64,000 nucleotides of DNA from Okapia johnstoni (GCA_024291935.2 CM044308.1:115284501-115348500), one strand, 5' to 3'. Counted from the stretch's first letter, positions 11,458 to 23,699 are shown. A program made the numbers and translations. Notes: a model not told the origin generated them from the letters alone.

Positions 11458-11657
11458 AAAGAAAGTGTTAGTCGCTCAGTCGTGTCTGACTCTTTGCGAC
11501 CCCTTGGACTGTAGCCCGCCAGATTCCTCTGTCCATGGAATTCTCCAGGCAAGAATACTGGAGCGGGTTGCCATTTTCTCCTCCAGGGGCTTTCTGACCC
11601 AGGGATCGAACCCAGGTCTCCTGCATTAGAGGCAGATTCTTTACCATCTGAGCCACT
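11458..11657 (-). mobile_element. Bov-tA/Bov-A SINE
   Basis: GTGTTAGTCGCTCAGTCGTG to CTTTACCATCTGAGCCACTG, antisense. Confidence 0.92.
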
Positions 11658-11699
11658 GTGTCTCTTTCAAATGCAGGTACTCAGGCTAAAGAGGTTGGA

Positions 11700-11905
11700 G
11701 ATGACCTCTAAGCTACATTTCATTAAATGGCAGGACTGTCTTCAGTTCCTGTTAAATGGTGGATTCTGAGTCAGTAGGTTTATGCTTGGGCCTGAGATTC
11801 TGCATTCCTAATAACACAGGTAGTTATTAGTTTATAATTAATAAACTAATATTTATTATTAGGTAATAAAAGTTTCTTGGTCTGTGGGCCACAGTTTGAG
11901 TAACA
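11700..11905. mobile_element. MER5A-like hAT fragment
   Basis: TTCTGAGTCAGTAGG..GGGCCTGAGATTCTGCATTCC resembles the MER5A centre; it ends with a CACAGTTTGAGTAAC terminus. Confidence 0.6.
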
Positions 11906-12127
11906 AGGGTCTACTCCATCTCTGGACTATGGATCCCATCATTCTGGAAACTTAGAAATCCAGTCCTCAACTATATACTTAACATTTTTTTTCCTTATCG
12001 GTTTGTTTGTTAGTTATATCTCTACAGAGCTGGAAAAGATCAATTATACATATGGAAAAATACATTAGAACTATGGAAAGTTTAATTCAAATTAGCAGTT
12101 GACACCACAAAATAATAGATACTGAGC

Positions 12128-12248
12128 ATTTTTTTTTCAACTTTTTTTTTCTTTTTTCGTCATCGTGTGGCGTGTGGGATCTTAGTTTTCCAACCAGGCA
12201 TTGATCCTATGCCCTCTGTTTCTTAACCACTGGACCACCAGGAAAGTC
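12128..12248 (-). mobile_element. Short CHR-type tRNA SINE
   Basis: Poly(T), GTGTGGGATCTTAGTTTTCC and TTAACCACTGGACCACCAGG, antisense. Confidence 0.8.
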
Positions 12249-12489
12249 TATTTACTGAGTATTTAGGATGTAGAATAAAAGAGGAGTTCTAATTACAGAG
12301 CACACTGAATATTTACTATCTTAGTTTTTGAGATTTCTTAGTCCTTTTCATAGAAATAGAGATTTTTTTTTTTAAACACAGCTTATACAGTATTTTGTTT
12401 GTTATTCTTAAGTTCTTCTCTCTCTCTTTTTTTAAAGTCTGCAGTGGAGCTGGGAATCTGTATTTTTATAATAATTATTATTATTATAT

Positions 12490-12603
12490 TTGGGTGGGGT
12501 CACCGCAGGGCACGTGGGATTTAGTTCCCTGACCAGAGGTTGAACCTGTGCCCTCTGTGGTGTGAGCATGGAGTCTTAACCACTGGACCACAGGGGAATT
12601 CCC
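12490..12603 (-). mobile_element. Short CHR-type tRNA SINE
   Basis: GGGATTTAGTTCCCTGACCAG to TAACCACTGGACCACAGGGG, antisense. Confidence 0.85.
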
Positions 12604-12769
12604 AATTATCCTTCTCTTTTAATGCTGTTTTACTGCTAATATTGTGTTCATAATCTAAGGGATCTTCCTTTAGATAGCAAGTAGGATGAATGATGACTTG
12701 GCCACCCGTCAGTAAAGTTGATGATAGTATACTAAAACAATAACAAAACATTTGTTGAGTATTTATTAG

Positions 12770-12905
12770 GGGTCAGGCAAAGTGCTAAGTAAGTTACAAG
12801 AATCAATCTCATTGAGTCCTCAAAACAACCTCATGTAAAAACTGTTGTCAATTTCCACTGTAATAATAAGAAAGTTGAGGCCAAGAAAAGTTAAGTAAAC
12901 TTTCC
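12770..12905 (-). mobile_element. MIR fragment, antisense
   Basis: CAAAGTGCTAAGTAAGTTAC..TCATTGAGTCCTCAAAACAACC..AAGTTGAGGCC in antisense MIR order. Confidence 0.65.
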
Positions 12906-13246
12906 CCTATTCCATCGGGCTGGAAAATTTTTTAAAAACGTAAAAAACAAAAGAAATTCAAGAAACTCAAGAACGTATTTTACTTTAAAAAATTCAGAAA
13001 GTACAAGAAATCCAAACATTCTTTGGACATCTGCCCAATCACCACAGACCCTTTTAAGAAACATTAATATACATTTTAAATTAACAAAACAATCTTGTTG
13101 TCTTTGTGGACAGATGGCCATAATTACACATTTTGGAAAAGTAGCATACAATTATGGTAGGATCGGGCTTCCAAAAGTTGCCCCTGTTCTGAACTGAACC
13201 AATTTAAAACAAGATAAAAGAGCCGGAAATGACTAATCTGGCTTGA
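12906..13246. other. Intergenic A/T-rich sequence
   Basis: Nothing recognised. An 86-codon reverse frame shows no motif. Confidence 0.4.
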
Positions 13247-13446
13247 GTGAGTGTTAGTCACTCAGTTGTGTCTGACTCTCTGAGACTCCATGGGAGCCCA
13301 CCAGGATCCTCTGTTCGTGGGATTCTCCAGGCAAGAATACTAGAATGGGTTGCCATTCCCTTCTCCAGGGGATCTTCCTGACCCAGGGATTGAACCTGGG
13401 TTTCCTGTATTTCAGACAGATTCTTTAGTGTCTGAGCCACCAGGGA
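13247..13446 (-). mobile_element. Bov-tA/Bov-A SINE
   Basis: GTGTTAGTCACTCAGTTGTG to GTCTGAGCCACCAGGGA, antisense. Confidence 0.92.
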
Positions 13447-13864
13447 ACACAGGTCTATTCTGACATCTAGGGGCCAAACCAATCTTTTCGGTATTTGCTT
13501 GTCTGGGTCTACAACGTTGTTTGAGTGCTTATTTTTTAATTGACACTTTATATTAAAATAAGTTAAATCTTATCCACAGTTTAAAATAGACTAAACCTTC
13601 TTTCACAGATATGTTGAACTTGGATTGGGACATCTACCAAACAGAATTTAAAAAAAAAAATGGATATTTGGAAAGCATTGCTTCAGCAAGTTATGCCGAT
13701 ATTCCAAATGTCGACATATTTCATTTTGTGTAGACAATTATACTCACTGGTTATTACCAGTAGTCCCATCAGCAAAGTCTTTAAGTACTGGGAAACTATC
13801 ACAGCTCATGGTGGTGAATACAAGTTTTCCAAAATTCTAAATTTCACTCAGTTTTCCCCAGTTT
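13447..13864. other. Intergenic A/T-rich sequence
   Basis: Nothing recognised apart from a short A-run near 13650. Confidence 0.4.
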
Positions 13865-13888
13865 TATTGAGATTTAATTGATATATAG

Positions 13889-14124
13889 TGGCTTCCCTGG
13901 TGGCTCAGATGGTAAAGAATCTGCCATGGTAAAGAATGCAGGAAACCTGGGTTCGATCCCTGAGTCGGGAAGATCCCTTGGAGAAGGGAATGGCAACCCA
14001 ATATTGCTCTTCAAAATGGCAAGTCCAATATTTTCACCTGGAGAATTCCATGGACAGAGGAACCTGGTGGGCTACAGTTCATGGTGTTGCAAAGAGTCAG
14101 ACACGACTGAATGACTAACACACA
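13889..14124 (+). mobile_element. Bov-tA SINE
   Basis: GGCTTCCCTGGTGGCTCAGA to GACACGACTGAATGACTAAC. It carries an internal TGGTAAAGAATCTGCCATGG duplication. Confidence 0.9.
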
Positions 14125-14334
14125 ATTGATACAGAACCTTGTAATAGTTTAAGTTATACAAAATAATGGTTCTGTATATGCATATATTGTGAAATGATCA
14201 CCACAAAATCTAGTTAACAACCATCACCTCACATAGTCACAAATAAGTTTTTTGCTCATGATGAGAACTTTTAAGATCTACTCTTTCAGCAGCTTTTAAG
14301 TATACCAGACAGTATTGCTAACGATACCCATCAC

Positions 14335-15788
14335 TTCAGTTCAGTTCAGTTCAGTCGCTCAATCGTGTCTGACTCTGCAACCCCATGGACTGCAGCACAC
14401 CAGGCTTCCTTGTCCATCACCAACTCCCAGAGCTTGCTCAAACTCATGTCCATCGAGTTGGTGATGCCATCCAACCATCTCATCCTCTGTCATCCTCTTC
14501 TCCTCCCACCTTCAGTCTTTCCCAGCATCAGGGTCTTTTCCAGTGAGTCAGTTCTTTGCATCAGGTGGATGAAGTATTGGAGTTTCAGCTACAGCATCAG
14601 CCCTTTCAATGAATACTCAGGACTGATTTCCTTTAGGATTGACTGGTTGGATCTCCTTGCAGTCCAAGGGACTCTCAAGAGTCTTCTCCAACACCACAGT
14701 TCAAAAGTATCAATTCTTCGGTCCTCAGCTTTCTTTAAGGTCCAACTCTCACATCCATACATGACTACTAGAAAAACCATAGCTTTGACTAGACGGATCT
14801 TTGTCAACAAAGTAATGTCTCTGCTTTTTAATATGCTGTCTAGGTTGGTCATAACTTTTCTTCCAAGGAGCAAGTGTTCTTTTAATTTCATGCTTGCAGT
14901 CACCATCTGCAGTGATTTTGGAGCCCAAGAAAATAAAGTCTCTCACTGTTTCCATTGTTTCTCCATCTATTTGCCATGGAGTGATGGGACTGGATGCCAT
15001 GATCTTAGTTTTTTGAATGTTGAGTTTTAAGCCAGCTTTTTCACTCTCCTCTTTCACTCTCATCAAGAGGCTCTTTAGTTCTTCTTCACTTTCTGCCATA
15101 AAGGTGGTATCATCTGCATATCTGAGGTTACTGATATTTCTCCCAGCAGTCTTGATCCCAGCTTGTGCTTCATCCAGCCCGGCATTTCTCATGATGTACT
15201 CTGCATATAAGTTAAATAAGCAGGGTGACAATACAGCCTTGACATACCCCTTTCCCCATTTGGGACCAGTCTGTTGTTCCATGTCCAGTTCTAACTGTTG
15301 CTTCTTGACCTGCATACAGATTTCTCAGGAGGCAGGTCAGGTGGTCTGGTATTCCCATCTCTTTCAGAATTTTCCACAGTATGTTGTGATCCACACAGTT
15401 AAAGGCTTTGGCATAGTCAATAAAGCAGAAATAGATGTTTTTCTGGAACTCTATGATGATCCAGCAGATGTTGGCAATTTGATCTCTGGTTCCTCTGCCT
15501 TTTCTAAATCCAGCTTGAACATCTGAAAGCTCATGGTTCCTGTGCTGTTGAAGTCTGGCTTGGAGAATTTTGAGCATTACTTTACTAGCGTGTGAGATGA
15601 GTGCCATTGTGCGGAAGTTTGAGCATCCTTTGGCATCGCTGTTCTTTGGGATTGGAATGAAAACTGACCTTTTCCAGTCCTGTGGCCACTGCTGAGTTTC
15701 CCAAATTTGCTGGCATGTTGAGTGCAGCACTTTCACAGCATCATCTTTGAGGATTTGAAATAGCTCAACTGGAATTCCCACCACTATA
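14335..15788 (-). mobile_element. BovB LINE, 1.45 kb, antisense
   Basis: TTCAGTTCAGTTCAGTCGCTC marks the complemented 3' end. On the minus strand the frame covers the reverse-transcriptase domain with the NLRYADD active-site box (coding near 15120) and the downstream YGCESWT block. Frameshifts split it into pieces (for example 15212-15784 and 14749-15315); the N-terminal half is missing. Confidence 0.93.
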
Positions 15789-15821
15789 TCCCCATAAATT
15801 ATCAGTCTTAATCTTTTAAAA

Positions 15822-16285
15822 CTTATTCATTTATTGACTGCCTTGAGTCTTCGTTGCTGCATGCAGGCTCTCTCTAGCTGTGGTGAGTGGGAGCTACTCT
15901 TCATTTCGCAGTGAGGGCTTCTCATTGCAGTGGCTTCTCTTGTTGCAGGGCACAGGCTCTAGAATAAGGGCTCAACAGTTGTGATTGTTGTTGTTGCTTG
16001 GTCACTCAGTGGCATCCAACTCTTTGTGACCCCATGGACTGTAGCCCGCCAGGCTCCTGTTTCCATGGGATTTTCCAGGCAAGAATACTGGAGTGGGTTG
16101 CCTTTTCCAGACCCAGGGATTGAACCCACATCTCCTGTGTCTCCTGCATTGCCGGTAGGATTCTTTACCCAGAACACAGCCTTGGTTGCTCTGTGGCACA
16201 TGAGATCTTCCTGGACCAGGGATCGAACCTGTGTCCTCTGCACTGGCAGGCAGAGTCTTAACCATTGAACCAACAGGGAAGTCCC
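15822..16285 (-). mobile_element. CHR-type SINE interrupted by Bov-A
   Basis: Left part TTATTGACTGCCTTGAGTC..CAGGCTCTAGAATAAGGGC, right part GATCTTCCTGGACCAGGGA..TTAACCATTGAACCAACAGG. Removing 15980-16178 restores one antisense SINE. Confidence 0.8.
15980..16178 (-). mobile_element. Bov-tA/Bov-A SINE inside CHR SINE
   Basis: TTGCTTGGTCACTCAGTGGC to CTGCATTGCCGGTAGGATTC, antisense. Confidence 0.88.
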
Positions 16286-16344
16286 AGTATTATCAATGTT
16301 ATAGCTGTAATTTTGTACCTTTTGACCAGGGTCAACTAGAGACA

Positions 16345-16520
16345 TTTAACATTTGTTGTATAGCTATTATATGCCAGTCTGGGTATTAGGCACTTCAGCC
16401 AGCTTTTTTGCTATTATATGTTCACATCCTCACTTTATAGATGAAGAACCTGAGCCCCAGAGAGATGTATGGGGTCTTTCAGTCCATGAGCTATAGAAGT
16501 GTGGGACTGAGCTGCAGCTG
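16345..16520 (-). mobile_element. MIR, antisense
   Basis: TTTATAGATGAAGAACCTGAG..CCCAGAGAGATGTATGG in antisense MIR order. Confidence 0.7.
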
Positions 16521-17392
16521 GAGATGCTATTGCTGCAGTCAACAACACTAGGACACAAGTGGGTGTTTGCTCTGTGTATTTACATTTCTGCCACTACAAG
16601 TCAGTCTCCAGGATCTGAAAGTGAATTAGCACCCACTTGCTATAACCCACACAAGTGCCTGTAGATGGGCGTTTCTCAAGAAACTGGGCTCCAAGCCATC
16701 TTTGTTAGAGTTATAGAGGATGTTCACAATAAATACAGACTTATATCCCCATCCAAGGTCGTGACTGAGAATTTGCCAAGTTCTCTTTCCTTTCTGGGCA
16801 CACAGATGGACTATATTTCCCAGACCCCTGCGAGGGGCCACAAGACTAGTTTGGGCTGATTGGATGTGAGTGGAAGTGACACAGTCACCTGTTTGCTGTG
16901 GCTCACCCCCCACTTCATTTCCTTATTTGTGGAATGGACACAGAAGACTCAGCAAAGGACTCTCACATCAGAGGGAACAGTAGAGTCACTAGATGGGGGT
17001 CCCAGAATGACAAGGTGAAATAGAGAACTTTCCCCAATGACCCACACTGTGGCATGAAAAATAAACCTTCATCATATTCAGCCATGGATGCTGTAGGGCA
17101 GTTTGGTGCAAAGCTTGTCTTCCCTGATGAATACAAAGATCTAACGGATCTCGGTAGGAGGAGCCCAGAAATCTACATTTTTAGAAAGCCTGAAGCTAAT
17201 TCTGAAAAACTGGAATTTCAGAAAAGGGTCAGGTCGGGGACAGAGGGTCCAAATGTATCCATGTAGCCTGAAGAGTTGTATAAAAGGCAACAAATAGCAA
17301 TAATATTTTCACATCATCCATGTCCCTCATGTTGACACTCCCCCTCCCTTATCCTTTCCCATCTTCTGGAAAATTGAAATCTCAGCCCGATC
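16521..17392. other. Old repeat-like intergenic sequence
   Basis: 16800-16890 (GGACTATATTTCCCAGACCC..GGCTGATTGGATGTGAG) resembles a widespread old mammalian transposon that I cannot name. 17150-17235 (GGAGCCCAGAAATCTACATTTTT) looks like a MER5A piece. No gene. Confidence 0.4.
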
Positions 17393-17460
17393 TTTGTTTT
17401 TTTGGCTTGTGCGATTTTAGGCCTGGAATCCTAATCACTGGACCACCAGGGAATTCCCTT
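17393..17460 (-). mobile_element. CHR-type SINE fragment
   Basis: GGAATCCTAATCACTGGACC and ACCAGGGAATTCCC, antisense. Confidence 0.7.
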
Positions 17461-18798
17461 AGCTGACCCTTTGGAGACTGTCCTGGTAACATGTCTTTCC
17501 TTGCTGATGGAAAAATTTATTTCTGGAAAATGAGTTCAACCTCATAGCACTCTAATAAGATGATTGAAAACAGAAGTCACAGACCTCGATGCAGATCAAA
17601 TAAGTATCTAATCTATCAAAACTGCAAAGCTAAGTCATCTGTACTTTCCTGCATATCATCTTGTCTGTTACTCTGGAGCCAGGGACCAAGCCCTGGGGTG
17701 GTGTGGGGGTGGGGGTTAAGTGAAAGTAAATGCTAACAAACCCAGATTGTAGAGAGTAGGAAAGTGTGTGGGGGTCTGGAAGTTGTATTTCAGCAGCCAA
17801 CAAATGCTTGGAAGCAAATACCTGCCAACCCAAAGGACTGGCTTCAAAGTGACTCTTGTGTCTCTGCCTCCTGTGGGACTCGAGGGCCACAATAGTGTGG
17901 TGGTTCTCTCTACCCTCCACACACATCACACACTTAGAACCTCCACCCCCCCTCACCCGAGGTAGAGTGGCCCCTTCCCTCTGCGTTTGGCTGGCCTGGC
18001 TACCAGCCGGGTTGAGGATTGTGGGCGGAGAGCAGTTATTGTTAATGAGAAATCCATCTCCCTTGTCATCTTTGAGGAGTCTGTAAGGGGCTTCTCCTCT
18101 GTTAATCACTCACTGTTTCTCTTAGTTATGGGTGAATGGCTACTACGGTGAGTCACCCTTTTTCCAGAACTGCCTGAGACTATCAGACTCTGGCCAGGAG
18201 AAGACAGGGGGCGGGGAAGGGATGGTCCTAAAGTCTCAGCATCAAACTGCCGGAACAGACTGTGGAACGGGCAGCCCGGGGTTACCTTCAAAGCCGAGGC
18301 AGGAAATCTGTTGTATCCGGTGCTCTGGACTGGAAGAAATTGGCCCCCTTCCCATTCTGAAGCCAAAGGAATCTGTCTTCAAAGTCACAAGAAGGATGAT
18401 TCCCCCCTCCTGACTCACAAGCGCATATCTGTCTTAAACTCCTACCTGTTCCCCGGTAGATGGAGTATGGTGGGTCTTCCTGACTCAAAAGGAAAGAGGT
18501 AGATCCCAAGATAAACCCCTCTAACACAGCAAAGCAGGACCGATCTCCAAGGTCTGAAAACTCAGAACTGAAGTTGGAAAATCTGGATGCTCTATGCTAT
18601 GCAGACTTTCTCCGCAGCTGCTATAGTGTGGGAATACAACAGGTTGTTGGAGATCCGCAGATCCTGACTTATTCATCACTGGAACGCCAAGGAGTACTAG
18701 GCACTCAGTAAGCTACTTGCCAAATGAGTGCGTGAGTGAATGAAAGACTCAATGTCAAGAGATCAATCTTCTGCAGGCTTTTTATAAAAACCCAACTT
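17461..18798. other. Repeat-poor intergenic sequence
   Basis: No repeat or exon recognised in 1.3 kb. Overlapping ORFs around 17.6-18.5 kb on both strands have no family resemblance. Such a repeat-poor block could hold conserved regulatory DNA; this is inference. Confidence 0.45.
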
Positions 18799-19006
18799 GT
18801 TTAAGTCATGTCTGACTCTGTTCAACCCTATGGACTGCAGCCTGCCAGGCTCCTCTATGCGTGGGATTCTCCAGGGAAAAACACTGGAGTGGGTTGCTGT
18901 TTCCTCCTCCAGGGGATCTTCCTGACCCCAGGATCAAAGCTGTGTCTCTTACATCTAACCTGGTTTGGCAGGCAGGTTCTTTACCACTATCACCACCTGG
19001 GAAGCC
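18799..19006 (-). mobile_element. Bov-tA/Bov-A SINE
   Basis: TTAAGTCATGTCTGACTCTG to TATCACCACCTGGGAAGCC, antisense. Confidence 0.88.
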
Positions 19007-19696
19007 ATCATGAATAACTGTCAGTATCTCCAATATGTAAGAAGATATAGGAACTAAATGACATGAATGCTGAAGGCCCCCCAAAGCCCACCCCAGTTCT
19101 AGCTAAGTGCATGACTCATGAGTGTCAAAAGGGGTTATGTCCTACAGACCCAATGATCTGGTTTGAGGTTAAATTTATTCCTTTCGACCTGATTATTTTA
19201 AGTAGCCTCAAGCATCCAGAACTAAGTCAACCAAGCCACACCAAGCAACTGGGAAAAAAATGGAAAAGTAAATAAATAGATATGTGCACTGGATAAAAGG
19301 TTGCTGTGGCCTTGGAGCTGACATTATAAAATCAAAAAGAGAAAAAAAATCTAGGATTCCAATTGAAGTCACATTTCTGAGGTTGGGTGTAATAAACAAA
19401 GCACGAGACAGGGCACTTTACACTTATTCCTCCAGCCTCTGTTCCCAGCGGTAGAGTCTAAATCCTTTTACTATGTATGTCTCCATCTCCATTATTGAAT
19501 ATGTTGAAAGAATTCTTATCAATGCTTCTATGGTTCTGAGGTTCCTATCGTTGAAATGGAATTGACATTGGGCTGTCTAAGGGTCAGTTGAGGGCTGTAG
19601 AGTGTCTTGGGAGGGAGGGTGTCAGAGCAGGAAGCTATGGAAGTTGCATTCAAGCAGTCTTGGGATCACACCTCAAATACGTCACTGATCACAGTA

Positions 19697-19733
19697 TGGG
19701 ATCGCAAAGAGTCGGATACAGCTGAACTGAACA
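19697..19733 (+). mobile_element. Terminal scrap of BovB
   Basis: GGGATCGCAAAGAGTCGGAT..GCTGAACTGAACAG is the extreme BovB 3' end; only about 37 nt remain. Confidence 0.6.
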
Positions 19734-21842
19734 GTATTTTTAACAATAGCAATATATTTAATATGGGTATCGCAAGGATTAAATGAAATATCCTACATAA
19801 CATGCCTCACACCCGAGACATAGGTAAATAAATTTTAGTCCTGCTCTCTTCTCTTTTCATCCAAAAGCTTCCACATGTCTGTTTTTCTCTCTTCTCTTCA
19901 TCCTTTATCTAATATTTCACCTCCCTTTCCAGAGGCCAGCACAGTGGTGGATATCTTGTAGATACTCACTGAAGGAACATTCGATTCAAATGCATCTGAT
20001 TGAATTCAAGCCAATGAAGCACTTTTCCTGGTGTGTTTTCTCCTCTTGAAGTCTTGGTGCTGATCATCTGTGGTTCGGGTCACTTCAGTGTTTACAAGCC
20101 CTGGTCCAGGGACTCAGAGCACAGAAAATGGTTGGTCCCACCTGGTTACTGACAGTCTGGAGAAGGGTTTAGGGGAGGAAAGAGATGCCCAAGCAGATCG
20201 TCTTGGTGTTTTATGTGCCGTGACCTTCATTCCTCCTGCAATGGGTGTAACTCCCTAGCATGCTTCATCCAACTCTCTGTATTGACCACTGCACATGGAT
20301 AGGAGATTTCCCTACTAAACACATAGAACTCAGCACTTCCCTTGTGCAGCCATTCACATCTTGCCTAGGTAATAGGTACTAATGAATTTGTCTTATTCTT
20401 TCTCTCATTGTCCCCTCCCAACACACACACATGAAAGTGACAGCTGCCCTAAGACAGATACTTCAGGTATCTGATCCTGGATCTATCTGCCCCTCCCAAA
20501 CTGTACAAACTTGAACAATATCAATAACAAATACCCTTTCTGAGTCAGCTTCACTTTCATAGCATGCAAATTGGATTTCATGCAGGTATTGGGAGGAGTC
20601 AACAAAATAAATTGTGTTCATTTCTTTGCCATCTTGTGTATTGTTGCATCTCTCAGCCATGTACCCAGCCCTGGAACTGAGCCTAGCTCATTTACCCTCA
20701 GCCCATGGAATAGGGATCCTGGTCTTGGGAAGACCTCCAGCCAGATTGGTGCTGACAGGCTCACACTGTCCTAGGAGGATGCCCTGTTCCCTCCTCTGAA
20801 CCAGAATCCATTCAGCTACCCAACACAGGGGCTACCCTGGCCACACGATGCCCTCCCCTTCAGACTGGTCCAGGGACCACTGACTTCCAGGACCTGTGAT
20901 TCGCTTCCTGCCTCGTAGGCTCCCCTAGCATTCTGCTCCCTCCCTTGGCTTCCCAGATGACTTAGAGATGTCTTGTTCAGACTTTAGCAGCATGTCTCCC
21001 AGAGTACTGGACACACAGCTAGGATGTCCTAAAAGTCTACCTCTACCACCTACTAACTGTGAGACTTTGGTTCTCTTTCTCTCTTTCACACACACACACA
21101 CACCCCGCACCCCAGAACTCTGCTTCCTCCTCTGTAAAGGAGCTGGTGCTAACATTCAAACAGTACTATTTCAGTAAAGCACCACGCTCTTGCTCTACAA
21201 TCAGACGCCCTTGGGCACATGGCACACTGTTGGCTGGGTTGGGGCTGCCACCAGAGGGATGCAAAAATCCAGCAAGGGATGTCCCCTGGGAAGGTCATGG
21301 ACCAGTGCTGTAGGATTTTATCTTCTCAGGTCATGTATGACGAACATCCATGACTAGATTCCCTGCAGGGGAAGACCCAAGGGGACAAAGTGAGGCAATA
21401 CCAGGGCCAGACATATCCATGAGCTGGTGACTGAGGGGCTAACAGCCTCCCTGAACGTCCTTGTCCTCAAGAATTACCAAGGAATCTGGAGTCAGGCGAC
21501 CACAGCCAAAGTCTGATTCCTCTGCCCAAGCCCTGCCCAGCTTCCCCCAGGGCCTTGTTTCCCAAGGGCCTGGAGGCAGACACAGTTGCACCCCCACCAC
21601 TGCCCCGCCTCTCCTGCCGCCTGCGGGCCCCTCTGGCTCCATATGCTGCAGGCAGATGCTCCAGTGGCCCCCAGGAAGCCCACAAGCAGCAGGGAATAAA
21701 AAAGCAAGCAAGTAAGAAAAGAAAGCCTGGAATTTCCTCCCAGATTCTGAAATTGGGAAATTCCCAGTTATGTTGATTGCCTCCATAAGGGAAACAAAAC
21801 CCCACTGACAGCCGGTCCACCCAGCCCAGAGGGCAAGTCACT

Positions 21843-21882
21843 GCCGGGGCGGGGCGGCGTTGGGGCGGGGCGGGGGTGGCTC
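21843..21882. promoter_or_regulatory. GC-box cluster
   Basis: Within 40 bp, GGGGCGGGG occurs twice, followed by CGGGGGTGG: several overlapping Sp1/KLF-type sites in a short CpG-containing stretch. No adjacent exon is recognised, so promoter or enhancer activity is only possible. Confidence 0.4.
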
Positions 21883-22149
21883 TTTCCAGCAGTTAGTTCG
21901 GTGGGCCACACCTCCCGCCACCCAGCTTGCATCCATCCTGCTGGTACTTTGGGACTTCTCCACCAGTGCCCCTCACCTGCCCACTCCCCCGCTGCCCCAG
22001 AGGGAGGCAGGAAGCCACCCCGGGTACTCTGATGGTCTGGACACCTGTTAGAATCAAAGGAAGGTAGAAGTGACTTCCGATCATCAGCAGCCTTTGTTTC
22101 CACACACCTGAAAGGGGGCCAGGGGTGACCTCCCAGAATTATGGTAAGT

Positions 22150-22345
22150 AAGTAAGTGTTAGTCACTCAGTCGTGTCTGACTCTTTGCGACCTCCTGGAC
22201 TGCAGCCCACCAGGCTCTTCTGTCCATGAGATTTTCCTGGCAAGGATACTGGAGTGGGTTGCCATTCCCTTCTCCAGGGGATCTTCCCGACCCAGGGATC
22301 AAACCAGGGTCTCCTGCACTGCAGTCAGGTTCTTTTTGTAAAGAT
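22150..22345 (-). mobile_element. Bov-tA/Bov-A SINE
   Basis: GTGTTAGTCACTCAGTCGTG to CTGCAGTCAGGTTC, antisense. Confidence 0.9.
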
Positions 22346-23398
22346 AGGGCTCCACACAATGTGTTCAAGTCTTTATATAACATTGTTAGTAAATTTTGTT
22401 CTTAACACTATTATGGTGACAGTGAATGAAACAGGGCAGAGCAGGAGGTTTGGGGAATGAGGGTGACTGTGAACTCAAACTTGCTGGAGGCAGCAGACTA
22501 TCTTACCCACTGAGGGGGAGCCAGGCCATGTGGGCAAACAGCCCAGGTCTACACCCCTAACCCATGGGGGCTGCCTCCTGGCTTTACCTCTCCTGGCCTA
22601 TACAGTCTCCATCGATGGTTAGCCTCCCTGTGCCTCCACCTCCTCATGTGTTAACCAGTGATGATTAGACTGTCACATTTAAAGGAGCTGAGGCCTGTCA
22701 GGTACCCACCTCTGTGCCTGGCAGGTGGGGTCTCTACCCTGGACACTGACCTCATACTCCACTCACTGCGCTAAATGCACTTTCATCATCTTCTCTGCCC
22801 ACCATCAGCACATCCCATCTGGTTTTCTGAGAAGTTTCCCTTCTCTTTTGTGAAATGGGCAGCAAATAGAAACGGCCTTGCCCTCCTAAGAGGAAGTCCT
22901 CCAGCCCCAGGGCCTTTCCCCAGCTTCATGTGAGGGCCTTTGCTGAGCCACCCAGAGGGCTTCCAGCAAGGCTTCTCTTTCCCCAAGTTTTTCCTGGGGA
23001 TAGCAGTCAACTCCCTCTTTCCCAGTCTCCCAGGGTCTTCCCAGAGCCACAGATGGGCAGAATGGGAGTGAGCCAACTCTTTCTTGGGGCTTCCCCATCA
23101 CCCATTATCATGTCCTTGGCATTCTAAGAACATCCGGCCTCAGCCCACTTTCCCCAGAACTCTGTCCAGGCCCTTTGCCCTGGCATGGCCCATACCATCT
23201 GGCATCCCTGAGGTGCCCTCAGCAAAATGTGTCAGTCCTCCTTGTTAGATCTCAGCTCCACAGAGACCCACAGTGTGTTAATAAGTGAAGATCACTCTGT
23301 TAACTGCCCCATGGTAACAAATGCATAAGATGTGATACCCTAGTCCACAGTTGTCTGAGACCAGGTAGTGAAGCATGGTATAGAAAAGCATTCTCTTG
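22346..23398. other. Intergenic sequence with a possible MIR
   Basis: 22575-22760 has MIR-like text (CTCCACCTCCTCATGTGTTAAC). Nothing else recognised. Confidence 0.4.
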
Positions 23399-23399
23399 G

Positions 23400-23685
23400 G
23401 GATCTCCCTTGTGGTCCAGCTGTTAAGAATCTGCCTGCCAATGCAGGGGACAAGGGTTCAATCCCTGGTCCAGAACATCACATGTGCTGTGGAGATACTA
23501 AGCCCCTGCGCCACACCTACTGAGCCTGCCCTCTAGAGCCTGCGCTCAGCAACAAGAGAAGCCATCGCAACACAACTAGAGTAGGCCCCCTCACCGCAAG
23601 TAGAGAAAGCCCACGTTCAGCATCAAAGACCCACCAAAGCCAATGTATATATATATACATATATGTTAATTAAATTAAAAAGGAA
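23400..23685 (+). mobile_element. CHR-type tRNA SINE
   Basis: GTTAAGAATCTGCCTGCCAA..CAACAAGAGAAGCCATCGC..AAAGACCCACCAAAGCC and an A/T tail. AAAGCATTCTCTT on the left and AAAGCATTCCCTT on the right look like a target duplication. Confidence 0.88.
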
Positions 23686-23699
23686 AGCATTCCCTTCTC

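Larger units (their letters stand above)
13865..16335 (-). mobile_element. Antisense L1 split by at least three later insertions
   Basis: L1 pieces are at 13865-13888 (CCAGTTTTATTGAGATTTAA), 14125-14334 (GATCACCACAAAATCTAGTT), about 15789-15820 (TATATCCCCATAAATT) and 16286-16330 (TTTTGTACCTTTTGACC). They are in the order of one old L1 3' region. Between them lie a Bov-tA, a BovB, and a CHR SINE that itself contains a Bov-A. Confidence 0.75.
19007..22149. other. Long repeat-poor intergenic block
   Basis: Apart from the BovB scrap, possible MIR traces near 19.74-19.83 kb and an (AC)n at about 21089-21104, nothing is recognised in 3.1 kb. The 21.44-22.1 kb part is G/C-rich and contains the GC-box cluster. 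ORFs there overlap on both strands, as expected from composition. Confidence 0.5.

Noticed and set aside
14365..15030. 221-codon + strand open frame, and similar ones at 53454-54014, 58644-59348 (-) and 62410-62988
   Set aside because: All lie antisense to BovB reverse-transcriptase frames and resemble each other only because the underlying LINE copies do.
21439..21841. Overlapping 115- and 124-codon reverse frames, plus frames on the other strand
   Set aside because: Several frames are open at once because the region is G/C-rich; no conserved protein is recognisable.
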